A DNA stretch of 64,000 nucleotides, taken from Sphingobium sp. 15-1. Its GTDB lineage: Bacteria; Pseudomonadota; Alphaproteobacteria; Sphingomonadales; Sphingomonadaceae. The stretch covers positions 62,001 to 126,000 of the forward strand of contig NZ_JABXJG010000002.1 of the NCBI RefSeq assembly GCF_013375535.1, given 5' to 3'. A program made the translations under genes and the position numbers. This document shows positions 43,978 through 52,114 of this stretch, piece after piece (positions within the stretch are counted from its first letter, which is position 1; each line of letters starts with the position of its first letter). The notes beneath the pieces are model-generated. The model did not search any database, had not been told where the DNA came from, and saw nothing but the letters and a program-made list of their open reading frames with translations.

Positions 43978-44296
43978 TTCATCCTCCCTGCAGTGAATTT
44001 CCTATTATGTTTATTCAGGCGATCCGGCATTGATCTTGCCATGCCGGTCGATATTCACTTGACGCTAATCTAGATCATGTTTTTTGCCCGATGCAATGAA
44101 AATTGCGTGGTGGAGATTGAATCTTACTCAACTGTAGCTTCCTTGCCTCACCCGGCTGGAGGAGAATGTGCGAAGGGCCGCCGTTCCGCGCCTTTCGCCT
44201 TGCGGCGCACCATCGGGCGGCGTTATGACGGCCGCGGGTCATGGCTAAGGGGAAGCCTTGCACGGACATATCCGGCAAGCTTTGGGGGATAAGCCT
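43978..44296. other. Divergent intergenic region, TonB receptor / CHAT operon
   Basis: This 319-base gap is moderately AT-rich in its first half. On the minus strand TTGCAT (44096-44091) and TAGATT (44072-44067) with an 18-base spacer are a plausible receptor promoter about 90 bases from its start. On the plus strand TTGATC (44030) and TATTCA (44052) are only a weak candidate. A 19-codon frame (44241-44300) overlaps the CHAT start as TTGA but has no ribosome site. Confidence 0.35.
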
Positions 44297-47200
44297 TTGA
44301 GCGCTTTGGGGAAGTTGGTTTGCGGGCTCGTCGGCTGGGGCGCCTTGAGTCTGTCCGTCGCGTTGCATGCCCAAGCGGCGAGCGATCGCCCGTTGCTCAA
44401 GGACAGTTTTCGCATCGGCAGCGAAGGCGGCGCTTTGTGCCAGGCCCAGAGCGCGGCCGGCGATCCCGCAGCGCGCACCATGTTCGATCGCGCATGGACG
44501 CTGGTGTGCCGGGACGCGGCGCGGCCGGTGGGGCAGATCTATGCTTTGCGGCGCGGTTCTGGCGATCAGGACGCGGCATTGCTGGATCGATTGGCGGCTT
44601 CGCGCAAGGCGGCCGTCGAATGCGGCGCGCCGGGCGGCGTCAGCCTGCCGGGTATCGGCGCGGCGCTCATGCGCAACTGCACCGGCGAGGTCGGCGCCTA
44701 TCGCATCCTGAGCGTCGCCCGCGGCAAGACGGTCTATGTCGCCCAGGGCTATGCGGCTTATGCGAGCGCGCTTGATCTTGGGCTGCGGTCCGTCATGGCG
44801 GGGCGGACGGTGCCGGGCAAGATCGACATCGCGACGGTGGGCACTGCTGAGGCGGGTTTCGCCCGGTTGCAGGCCGCGACGCTGGACCCGCAGACCGTGC
44901 TGGCCGAGGGCTATCGGCGCAATGCGTCGGGCAATTATGCCGAGGCAGCGGAGTTTTTCGACAGCCTGACCGACCGGCTGGCGCGTGATCCCGATGCGGC
45001 GAAGCTCACCCCGACGGAACGGGCGAACCGGGCCCATGAATATCTGGTCAATCGGGGTCTGCAACTCTCTAATCTGGGGCTGTTCGATCAGGCCGATGCG
45101 GCTTTCGCCCAGGCGCGGGGGATCGCGACCGCCGATGCGGTGCAGCTTCGCCTGCGCCGCAATTTCGAGGCAATGCATCATATCAACCGGCAGGATCTGA
45201 ACGGCGCGCTGGCGATCCTCGACCGTCCGCTGGCCAGCGAGGCGGGCGCGGCGACCGGTGATGACGGCGCGGTGTCCCTGCCGCCCGAGGTCGCCGCCGA
45301 AATGAGCAGCGCGGCGTCCCAGGCGCGGGCTTTGGGCGTGCGGCAGGACACGACGCTGGCTCCAGCCGAGCGGGCGGCGATCATCGACGCGCAGGCGCAG
45401 CAGTTGCGCGGGACGATCCTGCGGCTGTCGGGCCAACCGGGACCGGCGCGGGACGTGCTGACCAGGGCGCTGGCGAGCGCGGTTGCGATCCGCGACGGAC
45501 GGGTCACGTCGATCACCCGCCTGCGCGCCCAATTGCTGGGCGAAATCGCGCTCACCTATGAGGCGCAGGGCAATTTCGGGCAGGCGGAAATCAATCTGAA
45601 CCAGGTGCTGGCGCTGCTGGGCGCGCAATATCCCGAAACGGTGGCGCTGAATGGCGCGCGGGCGCGGCTGGGGGCGTTCCTCATCCGGCGCGGGCGCAAT
45701 GAGGATGCGCTGAAAATCTATCGCGGCATCATGGCCTCCACCATGGAGAACCGCGCGACGCTGACGGGGATGGCGAACCAGCTTCAGCCATATTTCAACC
45801 TGTTGGCACAGGAAATTCCCAACCGGCCGGAACTGACCGCCGATCTGTTCGCGGCGTCCCAGATGCTGTTGCGGCCCGGTGCCGCCGACACGCTGGAGCA
45901 ATTGAGCCGCGAACTGTCCGCCGGCAATGGCGAGGCGGCGCGGCTGTTCCGCCAGTCCGTCTCCCTTTCCCGCGACATCGAGCGAGGGCGGATCGCGCTG
46001 GCGCAGTTGCGGCAGACGGCGGAAGGGCAACAGGCGTTGCTGCCCGAGGTCGCGCAGGCGCAGGCGGACATCGACCAGCTTGCCGCCGACCAGGCGACGA
46101 CGCTGGCGGCGTTGGCGGCCTATCCGCAATATCGGGCGATCAGTCCGCAGGGGCTGACCCTGGCCGAGATGCGGGCGACGCTGAAACCGGGCGAGGGCTA
46201 TTACAAGCTGGCTCAGTTGGGCGACGCGCTCTATGCGCTGTGGATCGACGGCGCAGGCGCGACCGGATACCGGCTGGCGGCCAGCGCATCGGACGTGGCG
46301 GGGAAAGTGGCCGCGCTGCGCGAGACGATCTCGATCGAGGTGAACGGCGCGCAGACCACCTATGCGCTGGACGTGCCGGTGGCGCGGGAGCTTTATGTGG
46401 ACCTGTTCGGGCCGGTGGAGCAACGGCTGGCCGCGGTGCGACACCTGATCTTCGAACCCGATGGGGCGATGCTGCAACTGCCGGTCAATCTGCTGATCGC
46501 GGGTCAGACGGGCGTCGACGCCTATGAGGCGCGGGTGGCGCAAGGGGGCGACGAATTCGATTTTCGCGGCATCGACTGGCTGGGCCGCGACCATGCGGTG
46601 AGCACGGCCCTGTCGGCGCGGGCCTTCCGCGATGCGCGGGCGGCTGCGCCCTCCAGCGCGGCGCAGAGCTATATCGGCTTTGGCGACAATGCGCCTCTGG
46701 CCGGGCCGGTGCTGGCGGCTTCCAGCCGTGGAACCTTGTCCAATGTGGCGGTGGATGATTGCGGCTGGTCGCCCTTGCAGTGGAACCGGCCGATCCCCGC
46801 GACCGAATTGCGGGAGGCGGCGCAAGCGATTGGCGGGCAGGGCAGCGAACTCATCACCGGCGCAGCCTTCACCGACGAAGCCGTGATGGCGCGGGGCGAT
46901 CTCGACCGCTTTCGCATCCTGCATTTCGCCACGCACGGCCTGGTGACGCCGCCGCATCCGGGTTGCCCGGCGCGGCCCGCGCTGCTGACCAGCTTCGCGC
47001 CGGACAGGACGTCGGACGGACTGTTGCAGTTTAGCGAGATTTTCGACCTGCGGCTGAACGCCGATCTGGTGGTGCTGTCGGCCTGCGACACGGCGGGCGC
47101 GGCGGGCGTGGAGACGACGCGTGCGGCCGGGCTTTCGGGCGGCGGCGGGGCGCTGGACGGGCTGGTGCGCGCCTTCATCGGCGCGGGCAGCCGGGCCGTC

Positions 47201-47413
47201 ATCGCCAGCCATTGGCCCGCGCCGGAGGATTATCACGCCACCGAAAGGCTGATGAGCGGCCTGTTCGCGGCTGGTGCGGACCAGCCCGTGGCGGAGGCGC
47301 TGCGGGAGGCGCAGGTCAAGCTGATGGACGATCCGGAGACGTCGCATCCCTTCTACTGGTCCGGCTTTGCCATCATCGGTGATGGTGCGCGCCCGCTGAT
47401 CGCGCGCCGCTGA
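44297..47413 (+). CDS. Exported TPR-like protein with C-terminal CHAT (caspase-like) domain
   Basis: A 1038-residue protein from a TTG start at 44297, chosen because it gives a good signal peptide (MSALGKLVCG... ending SVALHAQA) with GGGGGA just before it; TTG at 44258 is the alternative and there is no ATG or GTG. After the signal come about 600 residues of helical repeats (for example NYAEAAEFFDSL and LGLFDQADAAFAQARG, TPR-like). The last 300 residues are a CHAT domain with the catalytic pair: His at about 880 in RILHFATHGLV and Cys at about 930 in LVVLSACDTAG, then ASHWPAPEDYHATERLM. CHAT domains are caspase-clan peptidases. Five bases separate it from the cyclase gene. Target and trigger unknown. 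Confidence 0.9.
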   Translation: MSALGKLVCGLVGWGALSLSVALHAQAASDRPLLKDSFRIGSEGGALCQAQSAAGDPAARTMFDRAWTLVCRDAARPVGQIYALRRGSGDQDAALLDRLAASRKAAVECGAPGGVSLPGIGAALMRNCTGEVGAYRILSVARGKTVYVAQGYAAYASALDLGLRSVMAGRTVPGKIDIATVGTAEAGFARLQAATLDPQTVLAEGYRRNASGNYAEAAEFFDSLTDRLARDPDAAKLTPTERANRAHEYLVNRGLQLSNLGLFDQADAAFAQARGIATADAVQLRLRRNFEAMHHINRQDLNGALAILDRPLASEAGAATGDDGAVSLPPEVAAEMSSAASQARALGVRQDTTLAPAERAAIIDAQAQQLRGTILRLSGQPGPARDVLTRALASAVAIRDGRVTSITRLRAQLLGEIALTYEAQGNFGQAEINLNQVLALLGAQYPETVALNGARARLGAFLIRRGRNEDALKIYRGIMASTMENRATLTGMANQLQPYFNLLAQEIPNRPELTADLFAASQMLLRPGAADTLEQLSRELSAGNGEAARLFRQSVSLSRDIERGRIALAQLRQTAEGQQALLPEVAQAQADIDQLAADQATTLAALAAYPQYRAISPQGLTLAEMRATLKPGEGYYKLAQLGDALYALWIDGAGATGYRLAASASDVAGKVAALRETISIEVNGAQTTYALDVPVARELYVDLFGPVEQRLAAVRHLIFEPDGAMLQLPVNLLIAGQTGVDAYEARVAQGGDEFDFRGIDWLGRDHAVSTALSARAFRDARAAAPSSAAQSYIGFGDNAPLAGPVLAASSRGTLSNVAVDDCGWSPLQWNRPIPATELREAAQAIGGQGSELITGAAFTDEAVMARGDLDRFRILHFATHGLVTPPHPGCPARPALLTSFAPDRTSDGLLQFSEIFDLRLNADLVVLSACDTAGAAGVETTRAAGLSGGGGALDGLVRAFIGAGSRAVIASHWPAPEDYHATERLMSGLFAAGADQPVAEALREAQVKLMDDPETSHPFYWSGFAIIGDGARPLIARR

Positions 47414-47418
47414 ACGCC

Positions 47419-49470
47419 ATGCCGACGCGGGGCCTGCTGCGCCGCGGTGCGCGACTGGTGCGGGATGCGGGGCGCTGGCGGCTGGCCGCGACCGGCGTGC
47501 TGCTGCTGGTGGCGCTGTTCCTGGCGGGGTGGGACTGGAACCGGCCGTTGGGCGATGGCGCGGCGCGTGAGATTCCCACCGCCGATGCGGAGCGGGGGCT
47601 GTATGACTGGCGGGCAGCGACGTTTGCGCCGCGGGTCGGGCAGGACCAGCGCATCCTGATGCTGGTCTATGATGATCAGACGTTGATTGCGACCCGCAAA
47701 CGGTCGCCGCTGGACCGGGGGCTGCTGGCGCGGGCGCTCCGCAACATCGATGCCATGGGGGCCAAGTCGATCGGCATCGATATTTTGTTCGACCAGCCGC
47801 AGGATGAGGATGCGGAGCTGCTTTCCACGCTGCACGGCATGCGGACGCCGGTCTGGTTGGGTTACGCCAATCTGGGCGACAATCAGGAACAGATCATCTT
47901 CGAACAGCAGCAATATCTGGATCGCTTCATGAAGGAGGCCCGGACGGACCGGGTGCGTCCGGCGAGCATCCGGCTGGAAACCGACGCCGATAATGTGGCG
48001 CGGAGCTGGCCAGAAAAGACATCGGGGCCCACCCTCGGCCAGCCGCCATTGCTGACGCTGGCGATGCAGCCGTCCCCTTCTTTCAGCGGCTATCGCGGGG
48101 CGATCCGTTTCCGGCTGCCGATCAAGCAACCCGACGGTTCGGAAGAGCCGGTGATCCCCAGCCTGCAGATCGACACGCTGGCCGATCCCGCCATGGCCCC
48201 AGCCCTGGCGTCGATGGTGCGCGGGCGGCATGTGCTGATCGGCGGCGACATTGTCGATATAGACCAGTTCGAAACGCCGCTGTCCGGGCGGCAGGCGCGG
48301 TCGACCATGATCGGGCTGGAAGTGCATGCGACCATGCTGGCGCAATTGCTGGACGGAGCGCGCCTGCCTCCCGTGCCGGAGGGGTGGCGCTGGCTGGCGG
48401 CGCTGCTGGTCGTCGGCGCGGCGGGGCTGACCAGCCTGGCGGAGTTGCGCTGGTTCGCGCTGGTTCCGGCGCTGGTGGCGCAGGCGACGGCGATTGCGGG
48501 CGTGCCGATCTGGTTGCAGGCGCGGGGCTGGGATACGAAGGGTTTGCCCGCCGTGGGCTGGGGATTGGGCTGGGTGCTGGCCTTCACCGCCATCGGCGTG
48601 GCGGCGCGGGCAGTGACGTCGCAGCAGCGGCGGTTCGCGCAGGCGGCGCTGGGCAAATATCTGCCCCGCGACATCGCCGCGCAGATATTGGCTGAGCCGG
48701 AGAAGCTGGCGCTGCATGGCGAAAAGCGGCAGATTTTCACGCTGTTCACCGATCTGGAGGGTTTTACCAAGCTTAGCCATGCCATCGCGCCGGAAATGGT
48801 CGCGCAATTGCTGAACCGCTATCTCGACATGTTGAGCGATGTGGTGCTGGCCCATGGCGGGACCATCGACAAATTTGTGGGCGATGCGGTGGTGGCCTTT
48901 TGGGGCGCGCCGATCGCGCGGCCCGATGACGGGCGCAATGCCGCGCTGGCGGCCTATGCGATGTGGCGGGCGGGGGAGGCGTTTCGCCAGGATTTGCCCC
49001 CCGGCGTGCCGCCGATCGGGCGGACCCGCGTCGGGCTGCACCATGGCGATGCGATCGTCGGCAATTTCGGCGGCGAGGGGCGCATCCAATATACCGCCCT
49101 GGGCGACAGCATGAACACCGCATCGCGGCTGGAGGCGGCGAACAAGGCGCTGGAGACGAGCGTGCTGGTGAGCCGGGAAGCCATGCTGCTGTCCGGCCTG
49201 GACTGGTGGCGGCCGATGGGACGGGTAAGGTTGAGGGGGCGGTCCACGCCGGTCGACCTGTTCGAGCCAGCGCCCGATTTCCCGGTGGATGATGCGGCGG
49301 CTTTGGGCGAAATATTGGCGGCATTCGACAGCGAGGATGCGGCGGCGCAGGGCGCGGCGCGGGAACGTCTCAAAGAAATGGTTAACCATCATCCTGATGA
49401 TGCGGCCATCGCCAATCTACTATATCGTTATGAGTATATCGGGGAAGGAGGAACCTATGGTCTGGGGTAA
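47419..49470 (+). CDS. CHASE2-domain membrane adenylate cyclase
   Basis: A 683-residue class III cyclase. Order: N-terminal membrane helix (about 24-41), extracytoplasmic CHASE2 sensor (about 50-320; GAKSIGIDILFDQP and LIGGDIVDIDQFETPLSG), three membrane helices (about 325-400), then the catalytic domain. Metal aspartates D445 (FTDLEGFTKL) and D489, K485 in DKFVGDAVVAFWGAP, D563 (ALGDSMN), N566 and R570 are all present, and Lys/Asp is the adenine-selecting pair, so cAMP is the likely product. The N-terminus starts 5 bases after the CHAT gene; its end overlaps the next gene by 14 bases. Confidence 0.92.
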   Translation: MPTRGLLRRGARLVRDAGRWRLAATGVLLLVALFLAGWDWNRPLGDGAAREIPTADAERGLYDWRAATFAPRVGQDQRILMLVYDDQTLIATRKRSPLDRGLLARALRNIDAMGAKSIGIDILFDQPQDEDAELLSTLHGMRTPVWLGYANLGDNQEQIIFEQQQYLDRFMKEARTDRVRPASIRLETDADNVARSWPEKTSGPTLGQPPLLTLAMQPSPSFSGYRGAIRFRLPIKQPDGSEEPVIPSLQIDTLADPAMAPALASMVRGRHVLIGGDIVDIDQFETPLSGRQARSTMIGLEVHATMLAQLLDGARLPPVPEGWRWLAALLVVGAAGLTSLAELRWFALVPALVAQATAIAGVPIWLQARGWDTKGLPAVGWGLGWVLAFTAIGVAARAVTSQQRRFAQAALGKYLPRDIAAQILAEPEKLALHGEKRQIFTLFTDLEGFTKLSHAIAPEMVAQLLNRYLDMLSDVVLAHGGTIDKFVGDAVVAFWGAPIARPDDGRNAALAAYAMWRAGEAFRQDLPPGVPPIGRTRVGLHHGDAIVGNFGGEGRIQYTALGDSMNTASRLEAANKALETSVLVSREAMLLSGLDWWRPMGRVRLRGRSTPVDLFEPAPDFPVDDAAALGEILAAFDSEDAAAQGAARERLKEMVNHHPDDAAIANLLYRYEYIGEGGTYGLG

Positions 49471-50206
49471 GCTTGTCGCGCGGTGCGCGCTGGCCGGATG
49501 GGTCGTGGCCGGCATGGGCGCGCAGGCTTCAGCCGAAACCATGGTGGTCCGCGCAACCGGCCCGTCCGCCTCCACCTACAAACCGGGGAGCAAGCTGGCC
49601 GATGGCGGGGCGCTGGTGCTGAAGGCGGGGGACGTGGTGACGCTGCTGGACGCGAAGGGAACGCGGACCTTGCGCGGGCCGGGAAGCTTCGGCGTCACCG
49701 CTTCGGCCAGCGCCGCGCCTGCCAATGGCGTGATGCTGTCGGCGCTGCTCGATACCAAGCGGGTGCGGCGGGCCAGGACCGGGGCGGTGCGTGGCAGTCT
49801 GGGTGAAGCGCCTGCCGCACCGCCGCGCCGGCCCAATCTCTGGATGGTGGATGTGGCGCAATCCGGAACGCTTTGCATTGCCGATCCGGCGGCGGTTCGC
49901 CTGTGGCGCGCCGATGCCGCCAAAGCTGCGACGGTCAGGATCAGCGGTGAGGGCATCCAGGCGACAGCGAACTTCGCGGCGGGCGAATCGGTGGCCGCAT
50001 GGCCCGCCGTTGCACCGGTGCGCGAGGGCGCGGCCTATCGCCTGAGCGATGGGGCGCATGCCGCCGACATCCGCTTTGCGCTGGTCGGCACGGTGTCGCC
50101 GGGGCTGGATGGCGTGGCTTCGGGCTTGTTGGCGCATCAATGCACGGCGCAGCTCGATCTGCTGGTGGAAACGGCGGCCCTGAAGGACGCGCCGGCGCGG
50201 AATTGA
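49457..50206 (+). CDS. Exported protein with FecR-like N-terminal domain, 249 aa
   Basis: Starts at ATG 49457 behind a very strong ribosome site (AAGGAGGAACCT). Signal peptide to about residue 26 (QASA/ET). The next part, VVRATGPSASTYKPGSKLADGGALVLKAGDVVTLLD and GTRTLRGPGSFGV, resembles the beta-rich FecR-type periplasmic domain; the second half (LWMVDVAQSGTLCIADPAAVRLWRAD) has two cysteines (C at CIAD and at HQCTA) that could bond. No catalytic motif is seen. Position between the cyclase and the TPS transporter suggests a periplasmic accessory or sensor part. Confidence 0.78.
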   Translation: MVWGKLVARCALAGWVVAGMGAQASAETMVVRATGPSASTYKPGSKLADGGALVLKAGDVVTLLDAKGTRTLRGPGSFGVTASASAAPANGVMLSALLDTKRVRRARTGAVRGSLGEAPAAPPRRPNLWMVDVAQSGTLCIADPAAVRLWRADAAKAATVRISGEGIQATANFAAGESVAAWPAVAPVREGAAYRLSDGAHAADIRFALVGTVSPGLDGVASGLLAHQCTAQLDLLVETAALKDAPARN

Positions 50207-50261
50207 TTGTCGCCGCGTTGATGCGCTGTTAACCGGCGACGGGTCGCGGGGATGGGGATGA

Positions 50262-50321
50262 CGGGCAAAAAGGCCCGCGCCTGAAGGAAGACAGGGAGTG
50301 GCGGCCGAGAGGGAAGGCCGC
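50262..50321 (+). promoter_or_regulatory. Two hairpins in the gap before tpsB
   Basis: CGGGCAAAAAGGCCCG (50262-50277) and GCGGCC-N9-GGCCGC (50301-50321) are inverted repeats in the 135-base gap before tpsB. Neither is followed by a T-run, so transcription probably continues; they may tune expression of the secretion pair relative to the upstream genes. Confidence 0.3.
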
Positions 50322-50341
50322 CTGACGCTTTGGGGACGTCT

Positions 50342-52114
50342 ATGGGGATGAAGGGGCAGTTGCGGGCTTCCGGTTTCGGGCGATCGTCGGCTTTGGCGCT
50401 AGCGATGCTGATGCCGGTGACCGCCATGGCGCAGGTTGCGCCGCGAGCGCCGACGCGCGAGGAATTGTCGCCCGGCCAGGCGGCGGGCGAAGCGGCCCGG
50501 CAGGGTAGCCGCCTGACGGTCGTCGGCGGGGTCGAACGTGCGCCCTGTCCGCTGGCCGATCCCCGCTATGCCGATGTCACCGTCAATTTCACGGATGTGC
50601 GGTTGGACGGGCTCCGCATCGTCGATCCTGCCGCGCTGGAAGATAGCTGGCGGGAATTTGCTGGCCGTGAGGTGCCGATCGCCAGCCTGTGCGAAGTGCG
50701 CGACCGGGCGGCGACGGCGCTGCGGCAGATGGGCTATCTGGCCGCCGTGCAGGTGCCGCCGCAGCGGATCGAGAAGGGCGGGACGGTCCGCTTCGACATC
50801 TTCATGGCGCGGCTGGTCGCGATCGAGGTGCGCGGCGACGCGGGCAATAGCGAGAGGCTGATCGCCGCCCATATGGAGGCGCTGAAGGGCCAGCCGGTCT
50901 TCAACGTGCGTCAGGCGGAGCGGCATTTGCTGCTGGCCCGCGACCTGCCGGGCTATGATGTGCGGCTGGCGCTGCGCCCGGCGGGGACGGCCCCGGGCGA
51001 AGTGGTGGGCGAAGTGCAGGTGGTGCGCCAGCGGGTCGAGCTGGACGTCAATGTCCAGAATTTCGGCAGCAATGCGGTCGGGCGCTTCGGCGGGCTGGCG
51101 CGGGTGCGGTTCAACGACATGACCGGCCTGGGCGACAGCACGGTGTTCAGCATCTTCAACACCGCGCAGCCCAGCGAGCAGACGGTGCTCCAAGTCGGGC
51201 ACAGCATGGCGTTGGGCAGCGACGGGCTGCGGCTGTCGGGCGACCTCACCTATGCGTGGAGCAAGCCGGGGATCGATGGCGTGCCGCTGTCGTCCGAAAC
51301 GATGATCGCGACGGCGGCGCTCGCCTATCCGCTAGCGCGGCGGCAGGTGCATACGCTGCTGGCGACGGGCGGGCTGGATGTGGTCAATCAAGACCTGCGC
51401 TTTGGTTCGGGGACGCAAAAGGTGCCATTGTCGCGCGACCGGCTGCGCGTGCTGTTCCTGCGGCTGGAAGGCGAACTGATCGATCCGGACAGCGTCGTCA
51501 GCACCACCGGCTATTCAGGGGTAGAGCCCCAATGGCGGCTCGGCGGCGCGGTGGAAGTGCGCCAGGGCCTTGACGGACTGGGCGCGAGCGAGCCCTCCAC
51601 GCCGATCAGCCAGTTGGACGGCGATCCGTCGGCCTTCGTCATCCGGACGAGCGCGCAGGCCGAATATCGGCCAGTACCGGACTTCACCTTCGCGCTGGCG
51701 CCAAGGGCCCAATATAGTCCGGACGTGCTGCTCTCCTATGAGCAGATGAGCGCGGGCAACTATACCGTCGGGCGCGGCTATGATCCGGGCGTGCTGACCG
51801 GCGACAGCGGCGTCGGCGTCGCGGCGGAACTGCGTTACGGCAGGATCACGCCGCGCGGGCCGGGGGCCTTCGCCTTGCAGCCCTTCGTCTTTTTCGATGC
51901 GGCATGGATGTGGCACCAGAGCGCCAATTTCGCCGGGCTCGATCCGCAGAAGCTTTATTCGGCGGGCGGTGGCGTGCGCGCCACCTGGGACAATCATGCC
52001 CGGCTCGACCTGACGCTGGCGACGCCGCTGCGCAAGGCCGGTTTCCAGACCGAACGGGGCGGCACGCGGCTGCTCTTCTCGATCACCACGCAGCTTGTGC
52101 CGTGGAGGCGATAA
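50342..52114 (+). CDS. Two-partner secretion transporter TpsB (ShlB/FhaC/HecB family)
   Basis: A 590-residue Omp85-superfamily pore. Signal peptide to about residue 31 (VTAMAQ), POTRA-type periplasmic region (about 75-230: DVRLDGLRIVDPAALEDSWREFAGREV, VRDRAATALRQMGYLAAVQVPPQRIEKGGTVRFDI), then a 16-strand barrel with the lid motif GNYTVGRGYDPG near residue 477 and the end TTQLVPWRR. Start ATG 50342 (50348 also possible). Its stop overlaps the tpsA start (TAATG), the usual close pairing, so it should export the protein encoded next. Confidence 0.92.
   Translation: MGMKGQLRASGFGRSSALALAMLMPVTAMAQVAPRAPTREELSPGQAAGEAARQGSRLTVVGGVERAPCPLADPRYADVTVNFTDVRLDGLRIVDPAALEDSWREFAGREVPIASLCEVRDRAATALRQMGYLAAVQVPPQRIEKGGTVRFDIFMARLVAIEVRGDAGNSERLIAAHMEALKGQPVFNVRQAERHLLLARDLPGYDVRLALRPAGTAPGEVVGEVQVVRQRVELDVNVQNFGSNAVGRFGGLARVRFNDMTGLGDSTVFSIFNTAQPSEQTVLQVGHSMALGSDGLRLSGDLTYAWSKPGIDGVPLSSETMIATAALAYPLARRQVHTLLATGGLDVVNQDLRFGSGTQKVPLSRDRLRVLFLRLEGELIDPDSVVSTTGYSGVEPQWRLGGAVEVRQGLDGLGASEPSTPISQLDGDPSAFVIRTSAQAEYRPVPDFTFALAPRAQYSPDVLLSYEQMSAGNYTVGRGYDPGVLTGDSGVGVAAELRYGRITPRGPGAFALQPFVFFDAAWMWHQSANFAGLDPQKLYSAGGGVRATWDNHARLDLTLATPLRKAGFQTERGGTRLLFSITTQLVPWRR

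Noticed and set aside
44241..44300. 19-codon frame possibly acting as a leader peptide for the CHAT gene
   Set aside because: It overlaps the TTG start as TTGA, but has no Shine-Dalgarno and no telling composition.
44075..47347. 1090-codon minus-strand frame opposite the CHAT gene
   Set aside because: Arg/Gln/His-rich shadow; the plus strand has signal peptide, repeats and CHAT catalytic motifs.
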